DNA of 64,000 nt, taken from positions 1,842,413 to 1,906,412 of the forward strand of contig OX438751.1 of assembly GCA_949316235.1 (NCBI GenBank), read 5' to 3'. This document shows positions 10,226 to 22,247 of this stretch, in pieces. Under the pieces are notes generated by a model. The model ran no database searches. It was given only the letters and a program-made list of their open reading frames with translations, and was not told where the DNA came from. The position numbers and the translations under genes are program-made. The stretch is from Oegoconia quadripuncta. Taxonomy: Eukaryota; Arthropoda; Insecta; Lepidoptera; Autostichidae. Numbering within the stretch: position 1 is the first letter of the stretch; each line of letters opens with the position of its first letter.

Positions 10226-11155
10226 CCTTTTGCTTATAGTAATAATAATTTTTCTACCCAATCTAATAAACACTATGTATCTTTAAAGTTTGGTGATAGA
10301 AAACTCTATCGGAGTTAAGCTCGCTTTTGTACATTTTATCTACAATGCATATTTCTGTAACAATTTTGTGTACAATAAAGATATTAAGATAACTACTTTA
10401 TAGGTACCGACTAGTTCCTTTTCTGTATTATAGATATTATATTTCTATAAGATAATTTCTAAATTTTAATAATTACATAGTAATAAATGATAACTTTAAT
10501 AAGTTATTAATATGTTTTATGTTTCATTCAACAATGGACATAGCAAAAATAAACGAAAAATTTACAATTTGTGAGTCGCCAACCCTATTGTTAAGCATGT
10601 TCGTGATCGTGTGAGATCACGTGTGATCGAAGACGTGCCGGGAGTTATCGCACCCCTTGACGTGGACCGCTATAGCCTGCAGGAAGGTGCGCGCTGACCG
10701 GCGACAATCGATCAAGAGATTTATCGAATCGATAACAATGAAAGGTCCTAATTTATACTGCAGCGGTACTTTTCGGTGTTTTTTTTTTTTCATTATAAAC
10801 AAAATTATGGCCTAGTTGTAGAAAGGCGATCAATGCAGTGAAAAGCGCAGAACTACGCTTGAGCAACATTCTGAAATATGGGCCTTAAAATTATGGCCCC
10901 CAGTCTCTAATTCGACACTTGAGTTAGTATCGAATTCATATGGTATTGTGGGAGAGGCTAGCTGAAATTATCGAAACAACTAAAGTTATTCGAATCGATG
11001 TCGATAAGTACACGTATCTGACTACCACAGCGCTGTCCACTCGTATGATTGACGCTGCGCCCGCGTCTGTATAAAGGGCATAGCCGCGTTCCTTTTGTTG
11101 CTTTTTGGGGATCCACAGATCACACATCATCAGCGGGCTTTTAAACAAATAAATA
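10226..11155. other. intergenic, possible weak promoter-like patch
   Basis: AT-rich, with a GC patch at 10600-10720 that contains an E-box palindrome (CACGTG, near 10618). A TATAAAG lies near 11070. No coding exon can be attached to either, so they may be chance. Confidence 0.35.
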
Positions 11156-11157
11156 AT

Positions 11158-11240
11158 TGGGACACAAACCTATACCAATGATCGTCCCAAACTAAGCTTG
11201 TACTATGGATAGGTACGGATAAACATACATAAATATTATA
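11158..11240 (-). mobile_element. SINE family I tail fragment
   Basis: Reverse complement of the SINE tail (the CCAATGATCGTCCCAAACTA region). There is no head. Confidence 0.6.
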
Positions 11241-11275
11241 TTATGAGTTTTTTTACCGTAAGGGAAAAAATATAA

Positions 11276-12227
11276 TATACAGGGTGTTAGTAAAAGCATC
11301 ACTTTCCTTTACACCACGTGTAGTATAAGTGAACTACAATACAATATAGAAGTAATTTTTTTAATCCACCGAATAGTTTTTTTTTACAATTTTTTTAAAT
11401 CCCGCACTCTAGCAACTTATCTCGCGCGCCTTCGCCCGACGCGACGGACGTTCATTCACCCACCGCTCACCGACGTCGGCAAACAGAAAAGTAGACAGAC
11501 ATTTAGGTAGGTAGATAGATAGATAGGTAAGTACATACGTCGTGTAGTCGTTTATGTTACACTAGCATCACGCATGTAGAGGGAGTAAGATGGAGTTTTA
11601 TAGTGCTTAGTTGGTTTAGACATTGCTAACTTGTATAAAAATCATGCGGAACCCTCAAAGCTCTGGGCAAGCTCCGTCTACCTTATATTAATTCATCCGC
11701 ATCGGATCGCATCGATGCGCGATTTATTATCATAACCTCGTTTAATTCGCGGAACCCCGCGCTTCACGCGACCCAACAGGGTTATTAATTTAAATAATAT
11801 ATGGTACCTACTTAAAGGGGAAAAATGCATCGTCACTAGATATACAAACATTCTCATACAACAATAGTAAAGAAGCGTGGCAATTAGAGTTATGTATGTC
11901 CTCGTCAAAGCATCAGGCGATTATTTGAAAATGGGAATAATAAATAAATATTCTTTTTTTTTTTGGTGTATTTACTTTGAAACGATAGAATAAGTTAATT
12001 TTTAATAAAATTCTCATACTCATTCTGTACGCATTGAAGAGCGGTGTTTTCTAACACAAGTATCCCAACTAATATTATAAATGCGAATGTTTGTATATAT
12101 GTATGTTTGTTACCTCTTCACGCTTAAACGGCTGGACAGATTTCGATGAAATTTGGTTGGTAAACAAATCTGTTTACCAACCAACCTAATTTTTGATTGC
12201 CCTAATTTTTGATTGCCTACCTAATCA
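11276..12227. other. repeat mosaic without genes
   Basis: Contains a TACAGGGTGTTAGTAAAAGC terminus at 11278, a GC-rich patch at 11400-11480, and the widespread insect motif TTCACGCTTAAACGGCTGGA at 12118. At 12157-12240 two consecutive perfect hairpins occur. Confidence 0.45.
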
Positions 12228-12600
12228 GGTAGGCAATCAAATCAAATCAAATAAAAATATTTTATTTCATAGAATAAAATTATCACTTGAAAACGTCACT
12301 ATTAATATTAATATTACATTATATTTTAAATTTACTGCTCATTCACAAAGCTGACTCCCCAGAGAAGAACGAGCAAGAAACTCTAGAGTTGCTCTTTTAA
12401 ACAGAACAGATCAGCTATGTCCATGCTTGCTTATCATTCAAATAGTCAGTGATTTTATAATAGCCTTTTGTTAATAATTTCTGTTTTATGATTGCTTTAA
12501 ATTTATTTAAAGGCAAATTTTGAATGTCTACTGGAACCTTATTATAAAAGCGTATTGCCCTTTGAAGGATTTACTAACTTTGTGAAGTCGGCAATAAGAC
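12228..12600 (-). mobile_element. LINE 3' end (TCAAA-tailed family)
   Basis: ATCAAATCAAATCAAATAAA terminus, conserved AGAAGAACGAGCAAGAAAC block, and remnants of the ORF tail (TATAAAAGCGTAT region). It lacks a long ORF. Confidence 0.8.
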
Positions 12601-12889
12601 AAACTATTATAGGATATATTCGACGATCGTTCCTTGGGGAAAGTTTCTTTTTTTTTTTATTTACTTCTGGGAAACAAACAGCTAATACTGATACAATATG
12701 TTTGTAACAAAAATACAACACATAAGCCAAAACAGTTTCCACTAATTAGTGATGATATATTTCATGGCACTTGCACACAACAGGTTGCTTTGCATGACAA
12801 AATTATTTATGAAAAAGTTACAAATAGTTACATGGTTATATTATGTCTACATATCTGATTATAACAAATAATAATAATAAATGTCTTTG

Positions 12890-12995
12890 CACAAACACAC
12901 AGCGCCCCACCTAGGTCCACAGTAAGCATCTAGGCTTGTGTTATGGATACCAAATGGTTGATGAACTAAACAAATACATTTTTTTTGTATACATT
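12890..12995 (-). mobile_element. SINE family I (subfamily b) tail fragment
   Basis: Matches the reverse complement of the 35.7 kb copy's tail (CACACAGCGCC...GGCTTGTGTTATGGATACCA). The head is missing. Confidence 0.65.
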
Positions 12996-13010
12996 CAGTG
13001 TACTAAGTAT

Positions 13011-14190
13011 CGGGAATTTGTCAATAAAACAAAAAATACAAATTATTCATCTAAATTTATTTTATCGCCTTCAAAGTAGGCCCCATCGCTTGCAATACAA
13101 CATCTCCACCGCTCACCCAGTCTTCCATACATTTTTCATAGGCTATTTGCGGCATGGCCTTTAGCTCATTCAGCGAATTTTCTTTTATGGCTTTTATCGA
13201 CTCAAAACGTTTTCGTCGAAGTGGTAATTTTAACTTGGGAAATAAAAAAAAGTCAGACGGAGCCATATCAGGTGAATACGGTGCTTGGTCGAGAACTTTT
13301 GTTGAATTTTTCGCTAAAAACTCTTTCACTATAATGGCTGTGTGTGATGGTGCATTATCATGGTGCAGCATCCATGAGTTGTGTTGCCACAAATCTGGAC
13401 GTTTTCGGCGGATACTCTCACGCAAACGCTTCATGACGCCTAAATAATATTCTTTATTCACTGTTTCTCCCTCTGGAAGGAATTCGGAGTGAACCACACC
13501 ACGGTAGTCAAAAAAAACTGTCAGCATCACCTTGATTTTGGAGCGACTTTGCCGCGGTTTTTTGGGTTTCGGCTCGTTTTCGAGACGCCATTCTGAAGAC
13601 TGTTGGCTTGTTTGCATGTCGTACTCATAAACCCATGTCTCGTCGCCAGTTATTATACGTTTCATAAAGGTCGGATCCGTAGAAGCTCGGGAAACCATGT
13701 CTTCAGCGACATGCTTTCGCTGCGCTTTTTGAACAAAATTGAGCTCTTTTGGAACCAATCGAGCGGCGACGCGTTTCATTCCTAAAATGTCAATGAGAAT
13801 GTTGTGGACGGACTTAAAAGATATGTTCACCTCACTAGCCAACTCTCTCAGACTCATACGTCGATTTTCGAGCACTAGCTTCTTGATTCTGTCGATGTTT
13901 TCTTTGGTCGTAGCGGTTGAAGGTCTACCAGAACGAGGCAAGTCTACTACTACTTCTCGGCCTTCTTTAAAAGCCTTATACCATTCATAAGCCCTTGTTT
14001 TCGATATACACGATTCGCCGTAGGTATTTCGCAACATTTTTAGTGATTCACCACATGAAATATCATTTGAAACACAAAATTTAAGGCACACTCTTTGTTC
14101 AACAATATTTTCCATTGTAAAAATCGCCGAGGACTCAAAACTATGACCAACAAAAAGTGTAGTTTAAAACAAATTAAATGACAGATCCCG
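13011..14190 (-). mobile_element. mariner-type DNA transposon
   Basis: Contains an intact mariner transposase. The outer limits are uncertain: the best inverted pair I can see is CGGGAATTTGTCA (13011-13023) against CGGGATCTGTCA in reverse at 14179-14190. No convincing TA duplication was found at these positions, so the true ends may lie slightly outside. Confidence 0.65.
13057..14115 (-). CDS. mariner transposase (intact)
   Basis: A 352-residue cut-and-paste transposase, close to the usual 340-355. The N-terminal half has two helix-turn-helix regions (residues about 1-110; YEWYKAFKEGRE and the GRPSTATT linker). The linker motif is RLVPKEL. The catalytic triad is complete: Asp in TGDETW, Asp in HHDNAPSH, and Asp in APSD after YSPDM, with 34 residues between the last two (D,D34D). 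There is no internal stop or frameshift, which suggests recent insertion or maintenance. It lies between the Gln-rich gene and gene B and has no relation to their function. Confidence 0.93.
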   Translation of the reverse strand: MENIVEQRVCLKFCVSNDISCGESLKMLRNTYGESCISKTRAYEWYKAFKEGREVVVDLPRSGRPSTATTKENIDRIKKLVLENRRMSLRELASEVNISFKSVHNILIDILGMKRVAARLVPKELNFVQKAQRKHVAEDMVSRASTDPTFMKRIITGDETWVYEYDMQTSQQSSEWRLENEPKPKKPRQSRSKIKVMLTVFFDYRGVVHSEFLPEGETVNKEYYLGVMKRLRESIRRKRPDLWQHNSWMLHHDNAPSHTAIIVKEFLAKNSTKVLDQAPYSPDMAPSDFFLFPKLKLPLRRKRFESIKAIKENSLNELKAMPQIAYEKCMEDWVSGGDVVLQAMGPTLKAIK

Positions 14191-14333
14191 CTGAAATTTT
14201 GCGCGCTAAATCAGTACAGTGCTACCAACATGCAGTAAAAAAATTAGAACGACCTCTTTTACGCGGGTCTTTTTATTGACATATTCCCGATACTTTTTAC
14301 ACAGAGTAGTACATGAAAAACATCCGTAACTCG

Positions 14334-14447
14334 GGAACACATGTCTGTATTCATCATACAAACATATGCCCCTAGCGGGATTCGAACCCGCGACCATTTG
14401 GAATAGTAGCAGAGTTTCTAACCACTGCACCAAACAGGTCGTCAATA
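14334..14447 (-). mobile_element. SINE family I head
   Basis: Reverse-complement tRNA-like head with B box GGGATTCGAACCC (antisense) and A box CACTGCACCA (antisense). The body is short and the remainder is missing. Confidence 0.75.
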
Positions 14448-15050
14448 ACAATTAATAAGAGTCCCTTTCTTTTTAGATAAACCAAATTTTGAATAGGAAC
14501 ACAACTCAGTGCCTGCGAGTCAGGCAACTCTTCACAATATTTCTTTTGAAAGAACCAATATTTTCAAAGAATATGTCAACATTATTGAAACATTTATTAA
14601 AATGGCTACATGCACGAACAAGGAATCTAATTTTGGTATAGTTACGTTTACCAGTTAGAAAACCAAATGTTTGCCGCGTGCGTGAATTAAAAGTTGGAAT
14701 AAACAAGAAAATTTTATTAAGCAAATATAAGAATAAGAATAAGAAATGAACGCCACAACACGAAAAAAATTATGTGTGACATGCGTCCTATTAGTTTTTT
14801 TGGGACGTCATCTACGCAGGTTCATACGAATCCATCCGTCACTTTCCATGTTATCGCAAAAGGTTCCCTTGTGAGCTTAACAGAATACGTCAGTAATGGG
14901 TAGCAGCGACATTGGCCGACTTTCAAAATTCTGCAATCGCCAACACGACCAACGTGTGTCGGGGAAAATTCTCCCATGAAACCTATACCAATTGGGCCAC
15001 GTGAGAGATTTATCTAGCCTGGTGAAGACGGCATATTTGCTAAAATCTTA
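14448..15050. other. unassigned, possible LINE remnant
   Basis: The minus strand at 14506-14724 translates to a phrase resembling the C-terminus of a LINE ORF (PTFNSRTRQ ... RACSHFNKCFN ... DIFF), but support is weak. The rest shows nothing recognisable. Confidence 0.3.
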
Positions 15051-15458
15051 TATTGGGTCTTTACCTATGAAATTGGAGTTTTTTTTTCGTTAATCATATG
15101 TACCAATTCCTGCGATTTTCAAAGCTATATCCAAATTTGTTTTTTATTTGGAAAATAGAATATTATTTCAAGGTTTCACTTGAAATATTTTTTAATTACT
15201 GGCCTAAATCACATAATAAAAAAAAATTAACAGAGCTCTTTTCAAGTGCTTCCCATAATCATTTCTTAGATTCGCTGAAACTTTTTTAAAGCGGTTACTT
15301 TTAAAAATTAACACTGCCTATACCCGATAATACACACAAAGTTCAGCTAAATTTGGATTTGCCGTTCCCAAAAAAAAATCAAAAATGTTTGTATGGAGAA
15401 AACAGTCTTAATGAAATTCTTCATACAAAACGCCAATTTCATAGGTAAGGACTTAATA
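15051..15458. mobile_element. MITE family M2 copy
   Basis: Inverted termini: ATTGGGTCTTTACCTATGAA at the left and TTTCATAGGTAAGGACTTAA at the right, about 408 bp apart. Other copies are at 34922, 46968 and 50365. No ORF is conserved among them. Confidence 0.85.
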
Positions 15459-15549
15459 CTCACCCATAGCGACACATAATTACCATCGATGTGTGGGGTG
15501 AAAAAGACATAAATATTTTAGCGGTGAGAAAGGGATGGTAATATTATAA

Positions 15550-16110
15550 ATCAAAATCAAAATCAAAAATGTTTTTATTTCGAAGTTATAAGAATAACAT
15601 TTGAAATCGTCACGACATACAGTTATCGCTCATTCACTAGGCAGTCTCCCCAGAGAAGAACGAGCAAGAAACTCCAGGGTTGCTCTTTTTAAATAAGTCA
15701 ATACAAATACAGATTGTAAAATTTATGATTCGACAAAGAAAAATAAGAATAAAATATACTGGATAATGGCGAGCGGTTCATGTCCACGCATTCTTATCAT
15801 CCAGATAGTCAGAAATTTTATAATAGCCTTTGGCGCATACATAGTTTCCGCTTTAATGGTTGTTTTAAATTTATTTAAAGGCAAATTTTGAATGTCTACC
15901 GGCACCTTATTGTAAAAGCGTATACATTGTCCCTTGAATGACTTAGTGACTTTGTGTAAGCGACTGCTATGGACAGCAAGTTTATTTTTATATCTTGTAT
16001 TAACATTGTGTTTTTCACAATTTTTCCTAAACAAATACAGATTCTTTCTTATATCTATATAAATCCAGATAAAGACTTGAGAGTCATAATATTTCATAAG
16101 CTAGATGAGT
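15550..16110 (-). mobile_element. LINE 3' end with ORF tail (TCAAA-tailed family)
   Basis: The 3' terminus ATCAAAATCAAAATCAAAAA is at 15550. The minus strand encodes VNTRYKNKLAVHSSRLHK and FYNKVPVDIQNLPLNKF, as in the 57 kb copy. A frameshift follows the NKF phrase. Confidence 0.85.
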
Positions 16111-16208
16111 ACGGTCTGCGTCATCCGCTGCAGCTAGCGGACGCCGACCATTGTCGCGACCACTTCCTTCGACCTCCACGGTACACTTAGGAAAACCATA
16201 CCTATCTA

Positions 16209-17037
16209 TACAGGGCGTCCCAAAGTTATGGGACATGAAGGGGAAGTACCTTAAATATCGTAGATAGTGAATTTTGCTCAAAGAAGACTTTATGTTATTT
16301 TTAAAAGTTAGTAATTCTGCATTCATAGATTTTCTAAAAATTATTTGCTTCGGCTGGGAATCGAACCGACTCAAATGTGAAAAAAAAAACACCCTACTTT
16401 TATGATGCCAATCGAAAGAATAGCTAAAAAATAATAACTCTGCCTAAGTAACATAGTATTTTAAAAGAAAGGAACAACATAAAATGATTGAGTCAAATTT
16501 CAAGAAAGTTATTTATTGCCGACGACGTTCGAAAAGTAGCGATATTATCATTCCAAAGATAGCATTGATTATTCGTAAATAAGTACCCACTTCATAAAAT
16601 AGGTACTAACATAGTTTTCCTTATTATAAGTGCACGTGTAGATGAAATGATAACAAGAGGGATCACATTTTGAGCATTTAATTAATTAATTTACAAAAAA
16701 ATACCTACTTAATTGACTACGGCAGTTTCATGTATGTTTTTTATTTGATTAAAATGATTAATTTCACGTTGTTCCTTTCTTTTAAAATACTATGTTACTT
16801 AGGCAGAGTTATTATTTTTTAGCTATTCTTTCGATTGGCATCATAAAAGTAGGGTGTTTTTTTTTTCACATTTGAGTCGGTTCGATTCCCAGCCGAAGCA
16901 AATAATTTTTAGAAAATCTATGAATGCAGAATTACTAACTTTTAAAAATAACATAAAGTCTTCTTTGAGCAAAATTCACTATCTACGATATTTAAGGTAC
17001 TTCCCCTTCATGTCCCATAACTTTGGGACGCCCTGTA
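16209..17037. mobile_element. foldback transposon with about 270-bp near-identical arms
   Basis: The left arm (16209-about 16480) and right arm (about 16765-17037) are near-perfect inverted copies; the spacer is about 290 bp. The ends are TACAGGGCGTCCCAAAGTTA and its complement. TACCTATCT flanks it at 16199-16207 and 17038-17046, a 9-bp target-site duplication. Each arm carries a B-box-like GGTTCGATTCC. The translated frames in the arms mirror each other and are not proposed as genes. Confidence 0.85.
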
Positions 17038-17164
17038 TACCTATCTCTCGTCAATTTAAGAGGTATGCTCTTGTCGGTGGAGTCCTTTCCACACTTCTCT
17101 ACATTCCGCCTCTTCTTCTACTGCCTGATACGATACAGCATTTACTTTTACCTTTACTTGTACC

Positions 17165-17217
17165 ATGTACATGTTTATTTAAACCATCTTGTACACCCTA
17201 CCTGTATTGGACAATAA
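17165..17217 (+). repeat. LINE-type 3' tail fragment
   Basis: Shares the CCATCTTGTACACCCTACCT phrase with 2311-2365 and is followed by a poly(T) tract. Confidence 0.45.
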
Positions 17218-17489
17218 TATTTTTTTTTTTTATTAGGTACACCAACAGTATAACATATCACACTCTTATGAAAGCTTATACAGTAGTTTTGTTATGATAC
17301 GAATACCTATTACAGGCGTACACAACATTGATAACATAGCTACACTAGTTACATAAGTAGTACCTACAATGTATTATTTTAAAGTACTTAATTATTTAAT
17401 TATAAATAAGGTACCTAATTATGGTAATAATATTATAGTTAGAATTACAATAAACTAAATATTAAAGATTTTGAAAATTATGGATTAGA

Positions 17490-18068
17490 AAGAGAAGCTT
17501 TGAGGTGTTTCAGTATTTTACTGCTAAAATTCAAGATTGGATCATGGAAGATATCAATATCCGTTGCTTCGCATACCGAATTGTAAGAACTACATATTCA
17601 TGTAAGAGGTGAAGAACGGCCGAGATTCGTTTTACTGTGGGCAACATGGAATGTTTTTTTGATAGCATACCTGGGGAGCTGATATGGAATTGAAAAATGT
17701 ATGCGGTTTAAAATATGGTGACTGTCGATTTTGTTGTTAATAATTTTGTATAAGAATAATAAATCGTGCATGAAACGGCGATCACATAAAGAAGTAAGTT
17801 CAAAATGGGACAAGCGACGATCATAACTACATCTGTGGGAGATACCTGATGAAATAAAAGCTATGTGTTGGGTAAAAGCTCGTTGTATACGTTCAATGCG
17901 TGCAGAATGAACATTGTATGTAGGATTCCAAACAATGCTTGCATATTCTGGATGGGATCGGACAAGAGCGTTGTACAAAATTATTTTAAGTTTTGCACAC
18001 CTAAATTCTTTTGTATTGCGCTTTATGAACCCTAACATTTGTGCAGCCTTTTTAATTTTATTTGAAAG
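17490..18068 (-). mobile_element. Jockey-type LINE ORF2 C-terminal fragment
   Basis: The minus strand encodes the region downstream of the RT motifs (KKAAQMLGFIKRNTKEF ... ILYNALVRSHPEYASIVWNP ... RIQRAFTQH), which is characteristic of Jockey-type elements. It is truncated at its 5' side, where a SINE abuts at 18075, and has no RT core. Confidence 0.8.
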
Positions 18069-18074
18069 TATAAG

Positions 18075-18305
18075 ACGACCGGTTGGTGTAGTGGATAGTG
18101 ACCCTGTCAGCGGAACCAATGGTTGCGGATTCGAATCCCATGGATTTATTCTACTTCATATAATACGAACATTTATTCCAGAGTCATGGATGTTTATATA
18201 AATATTTATGTATGTTTATCCGTTATCTAGTATAGTACCTACAAGCTTTGCTTAGTTTGGGACTAGATGATTGGTGTGTAAGTGATCTAAATATTTATTT
18301 AGCCT
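18075..18305 (+). mobile_element. SINE family I (subfamily a)
   Basis: A box TGGTGTAGTGG, degenerate B box GATTCGAATCCC, and a complete body to ATCTAAATATTTATTT. It abuts the Jockey fragment. Confidence 0.88.
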
Positions 18306-18441
18306 ATATTTATTTAAATTTCTAGCTCCATCTCCAGACACTCATCATCTGTGCTCATGGCAGCAAACAAACTAGCCCAAATTCGACTATTCTGCCATTA
18401 GCCATTAGGGAGTTCCAGCCCCAACCATGCAGCAGCCTGAT

Positions 18442-18905
18442 GATATCATATCAAATCAAATCAAATCAAAATATTTTATTTCATAGGATAAAATTATAAC
18501 TTGAAAACGTCACTATTAGTATTACATTTAAATTTTAAATTTACTGCTCATTCACAAAGCTGACTCCCCAGAGAAGAACGAGCAAGAAACTCTAGGGTTG
18601 CTCTTTTAAACAGATTATGGATTGCGATTTGATAATTATATGAATAATAAGACAGCTATGTCGATGCTTGCTTATCATTCAAATAGTCAGTGATTTTATA
18701 ATAGCCTTTTGTTAATAATTTCTATTTTATGATTGCTTTAAATTTATTTAAAGGCAAATTTTGAATGTCTACTGGAACCTTATTATAAAAGCGTATACAT
18801 TGCCCGTTGAAGGATTTACTAACTGTGAAGTCGGCTAACATAAACACATAACTGGTTCTTATTCCTTGTATTAACATTGTGCTTATCACTATTTTTAGCG
18901 AATAA
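18442..18905 (-). mobile_element. LINE 3' end (TCAAA-tailed family)
   Basis: ATCAAATCAAATCAAATCAA terminus at about 18450, then the UTR and remnants of the ORF tail, closely similar to 12228-12600. Confidence 0.8.
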
Positions 18906-20690
18906 GGTTATTTTTTTTTTGCATTTAACAAATTTTAGAACATAACATTGCAATGTCACCGAACTTACATAAATATGCCAAATTCCAGCTCAATCAGCGA
19001 GAGGTTGAGTAATGGTTTGCTTTGAAACGGATAACTTCGCTACTTACGAACATTGCAACCTAAATAAAAGCTTATGAATATGTATTGAATTGACTTGAAT
19101 ACCACGGAGATCATCTTGACGCGAAGGTGGAAGGTTATCTCAAATCACAACTGTCGCACTCAAAGGTAACATTAATCACGAACGCAAATTACGGGAACCG
19201 AACCACGGGCTGGATCTAGTTGTGGGGGCGAGGGACGGGCTTATGCAATATGTAGTAACCACAGAGCAATTTAATAATAGCATGGACCATTAAAACAAGA
19301 AGTTTTTTTTTATTTATTAGGGACTATAAACAGTTTGCCAATGTGTATAACTTACAACATTATTAACAAATAAGTATAGATGATTGCAAAACCAGCAGCA
19401 TTATCCACAAATTACTAACAACTCAGTACTAAGTACAAAACTAAAGGAATAACTAAACTAAAATAAACAACGCAATCTGCCTGTTATATGTATACATGAA
19501 GTAGTATCAGATGTAGACGAAGAAGCTACAGTTTAAATATAAGGAATATAATATGTAGAAATTGTTGATGACAGCATAGTGTAGATGACAGCATAGTGTA
19601 GATGACAGCAATTTAAAATTTATTAAAGTTGTACATTTTATTAACACACACATATGTCTGCAAAACAAGGAAGAAGGAAATATATACGGTGACCTTTGTT
19701 TATTTACTTGTTTAATTATTTAAGTCATTAATTATCTATTTACTTATTTTGTTTTTGCCCAATCACAGGATTGACATCGCAATAGTAGAAATCACACATA
19801 TAGTAAAGTAAAAAAAGAAATTCGTGTGGTGTAACTTCTCATAATTCAAAAATTTTCTGATTTTTTGTAAATGGATAGAATATCCATCAGTAATAGAATA
19901 AAAATATTTCCTAACCATTCTGTAACTTACTATAGTATAGGTATTTAGTTATAACATACAATATTAAATTAAAGTTACCACTGTGAAAAACATTGCGTTG
20001 TAGAAGATGCTAAGTTCGCTCAAAATAATTTTCTAAAAAATTAATCAATAGCTACTTTATATATTTTCTAAAAATAGTTTATTGAGTCGTGATAATTTCT
20101 CTCGGGGAATTTTTTTAACTAATTGGAAAGTAAAATTACTGATAGCCCGAAATATCGGACAGCAAGGAATTAAAATTCTTCGTCGTCCGACATGTCGAAC
20201 AACGTCGAACCACGCGGCCGTCGAACAACGCCGGCCGGACGGTTTTTTTAATATTTACAGGAGTTTTAAGTATATTCCCCGAAGCAATGAAATTCACAGT
20301 GATAATTTTAATCTAATAGTCTATGTTTTATTACTGAATACCTATAATACCATATCTAAAACAAACTATTGATTTGTTAGAAAACACTCCTATCACTGAC
20401 AGGTATTCTATACATTTGAAAAAAAAACCGGCAATTATGATTATAGGATGTAAATAGTATATTCTTACTGTACTACTGGGAAGATTTCAAAATCCATTAA
20501 AGCTGCCCGCCCACTACCGACCATCGGTGACCGATTTTTTGTAGGAGAAAAATGGAACGTACTGATAGCAATATTTCAACGCTGACGTTGACGACGCTGC
20601 TCTATTCTGAATCATAAAGAACAGTTTGCCGCGACTGCTCGCTGGGTAGCGAGGTATGCATTCATTTTATATTACAGATAAATAGTGTCA
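18906..20690. other. intergenic, no gene seen
   Basis: AT-rich. A short AGTGTAGATGACAGCAT tandem occurs near 19570-19605. No exon or repeat terminus was recognised. Confidence 0.4.
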
Positions 20691-21240
20691 CGCGTATTAT
20701 ATAGGCTAGGCTGCGGCGGTTTGGGTTGTTCTTAGGGCGTTTAGCGCCCGTTTAGCCGCCAGCAGGTAGGTATAGAAGAAAAGAAATTTGATTTGAATTT
20801 AGTGGGTTTATTCTACAAACAGCTCACTCCCCTGCACCCCTCGGCAAATCTCCCGTACGGTCACTGGCCTGAAGGTGTTGGAGCTGCAGTGGACGTAGCC
20901 CTCGAGTCCTCTCGTAGACGACGACGAGGTTTAGGCTGGATCAGCGGTTTTCGGGGGAGGGTAGATCTACCCCGAATGTCTCCCAGGTGTAGACCTGGAT
21001 GTCGACGCCGACAAGTCGTCACTCAGGACCTTGATCCTGTTGAGAACAGGCAGGCGTTAGTCAGTGCCCGCAAGTACCCTCGTCCACTGCTGGTGTTAAC
21101 GGCTCAGCAACCATAATGAACACCACGCAGTTGACAGGCACAAAAGCAGAAACAGCTTACATTAAAAATAGCCAGATTATTATGGAAACTCACCCTAGAG
21201 GGATCTTCCGTAGTGTACTTTAAATTTGGTTGAGGGTTCA
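20691..21240. other. GC-rich island of unknown origin
   Basis: About 550 bp clearly richer in G+C than its surroundings, with a 107-codon open frame (20793-21116) rich in Arg. There is no recognised motif. It could be a degenerate retroelement fragment; I do not call it a gene. Confidence 0.3.
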
Positions 21241-21689
21241 GGTGCAACCGAAGCAGTGTTCTTCCGATAGCAAGGTCGCGGTCAAACAGAGGACGATTCA
21301 GGTTCCCCCACTCTAATTAGAAATCGTCTTAGCGACGTCATCGCAACCGGACAAAATAATAATTTGAGGGTTTGGAAACTTTTATTATTAGGTTGAAGTA
21401 GTATGTGAAATAATAAGTAGATTAAAAGGTAAAAGCGTAACGGCGCTAGACGCAACGTTACAAGGCTATAAAAAATAACATAATAATATTCAAGCAAACA
21501 ATAACAGTATTTAAGCAACTGCAAGGTTACAGCAGGAGTGTTATAACTGCTAATTTCGCTGTACATTTTTACTCGACAATAGAGGAAGGGTTATGATTTA
21601 TTTTTTTTATCCTTGGACATACACATAATGCCGTCTAGTTCCACTTTAATCAACTAAGATAAACTACATAAATATTTTTTTTTTAATAA

Positions 21690-21825
21690 ATACTTATAAA
21701 TGAAAACATCCATAACTCGGGTACACATATCCGTATTCATCATACAAACATATGCCCCTAGCGGTATAGACCTTTTTGGTATTGTGGTCAGAGTTTCTAA
21801 TCACAACAATAAACAGGTCGTCAAA
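21690..21825 (-). mobile_element. SINE family I, degenerate
   Basis: Shares AAAACATCCATAACTCGGGT and ACAAACATATGCCCCTAGCG with the 25.2 kb copy. The B box is destroyed. Confidence 0.7.
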
Positions 21826-21913
21826 TTTATAAATAGGACTTGTTTTTTTCAAAGTATTTATTTTATTTGATTGTATGTAAATAATGCTAAATATATTTAT
21901 TCTAGTTACTAGC

Positions 21914-21920
21914 TATAAAT
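21914..21920 (+). promoter_or_regulatory. candidate TATA box of gene B
   Basis: TATAAAT lies about 30 bp upstream of the GC-rich stretch that forms the putative 5' noncoding exon of gene B. Confidence 0.35.
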
Positions 21921-21944
21921 TTAAAAAAATCCTTCGTGGTCCCT

Positions 21945-22051
21945 CCCTGCACGCTGCCATCCAATTATCCCGCGCAGGGTCGCGTCACATTGCGTGCGCG
22001 CAGTCTGCGTGCACCGCTCCGCGCACCAGCTCTCCAGAGATCTCCAGACAG
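21945..22051 (+). other. putative 5' noncoding exon of gene B
   Basis: A GC-rich block ends in ACAG|GTGAGT, a near-perfect donor at 22052. The coding exon of gene B begins behind an acceptor (ATCATTTCAG) at 23392-23401, which needs an upstream exon; this is the best local candidate. The left limit is estimated. Confidence 0.5.
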
Positions 22052-22247
22052 GTGAGTACTACATCTCAGTAAATACACGTATGTCTTAAGAAATAAATAG
22101 ACATTCAGATCTAGGTACCTATAAATATATAAAGAAAATATAGAAAGAGTCATCGCATCGTCGAAATTATTTTTTTTTTATCATGATATCATAAACGAGC
22201 GGGTAGCTAACATCCTAGCGATAATGTTAGCTTAAGTTCGACCTCTA

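Noticed and set aside
16084..17297. Two frames sharing an identical N-terminus
   Set aside because: The identity results from the inverted arms of the foldback element; there is no domain and no conserved extension.
20793..21116. 107-codon Arg-rich frame
   Set aside because: No family motif and no splice or promoter context; GC-rich composition alone lowers stop frequency.
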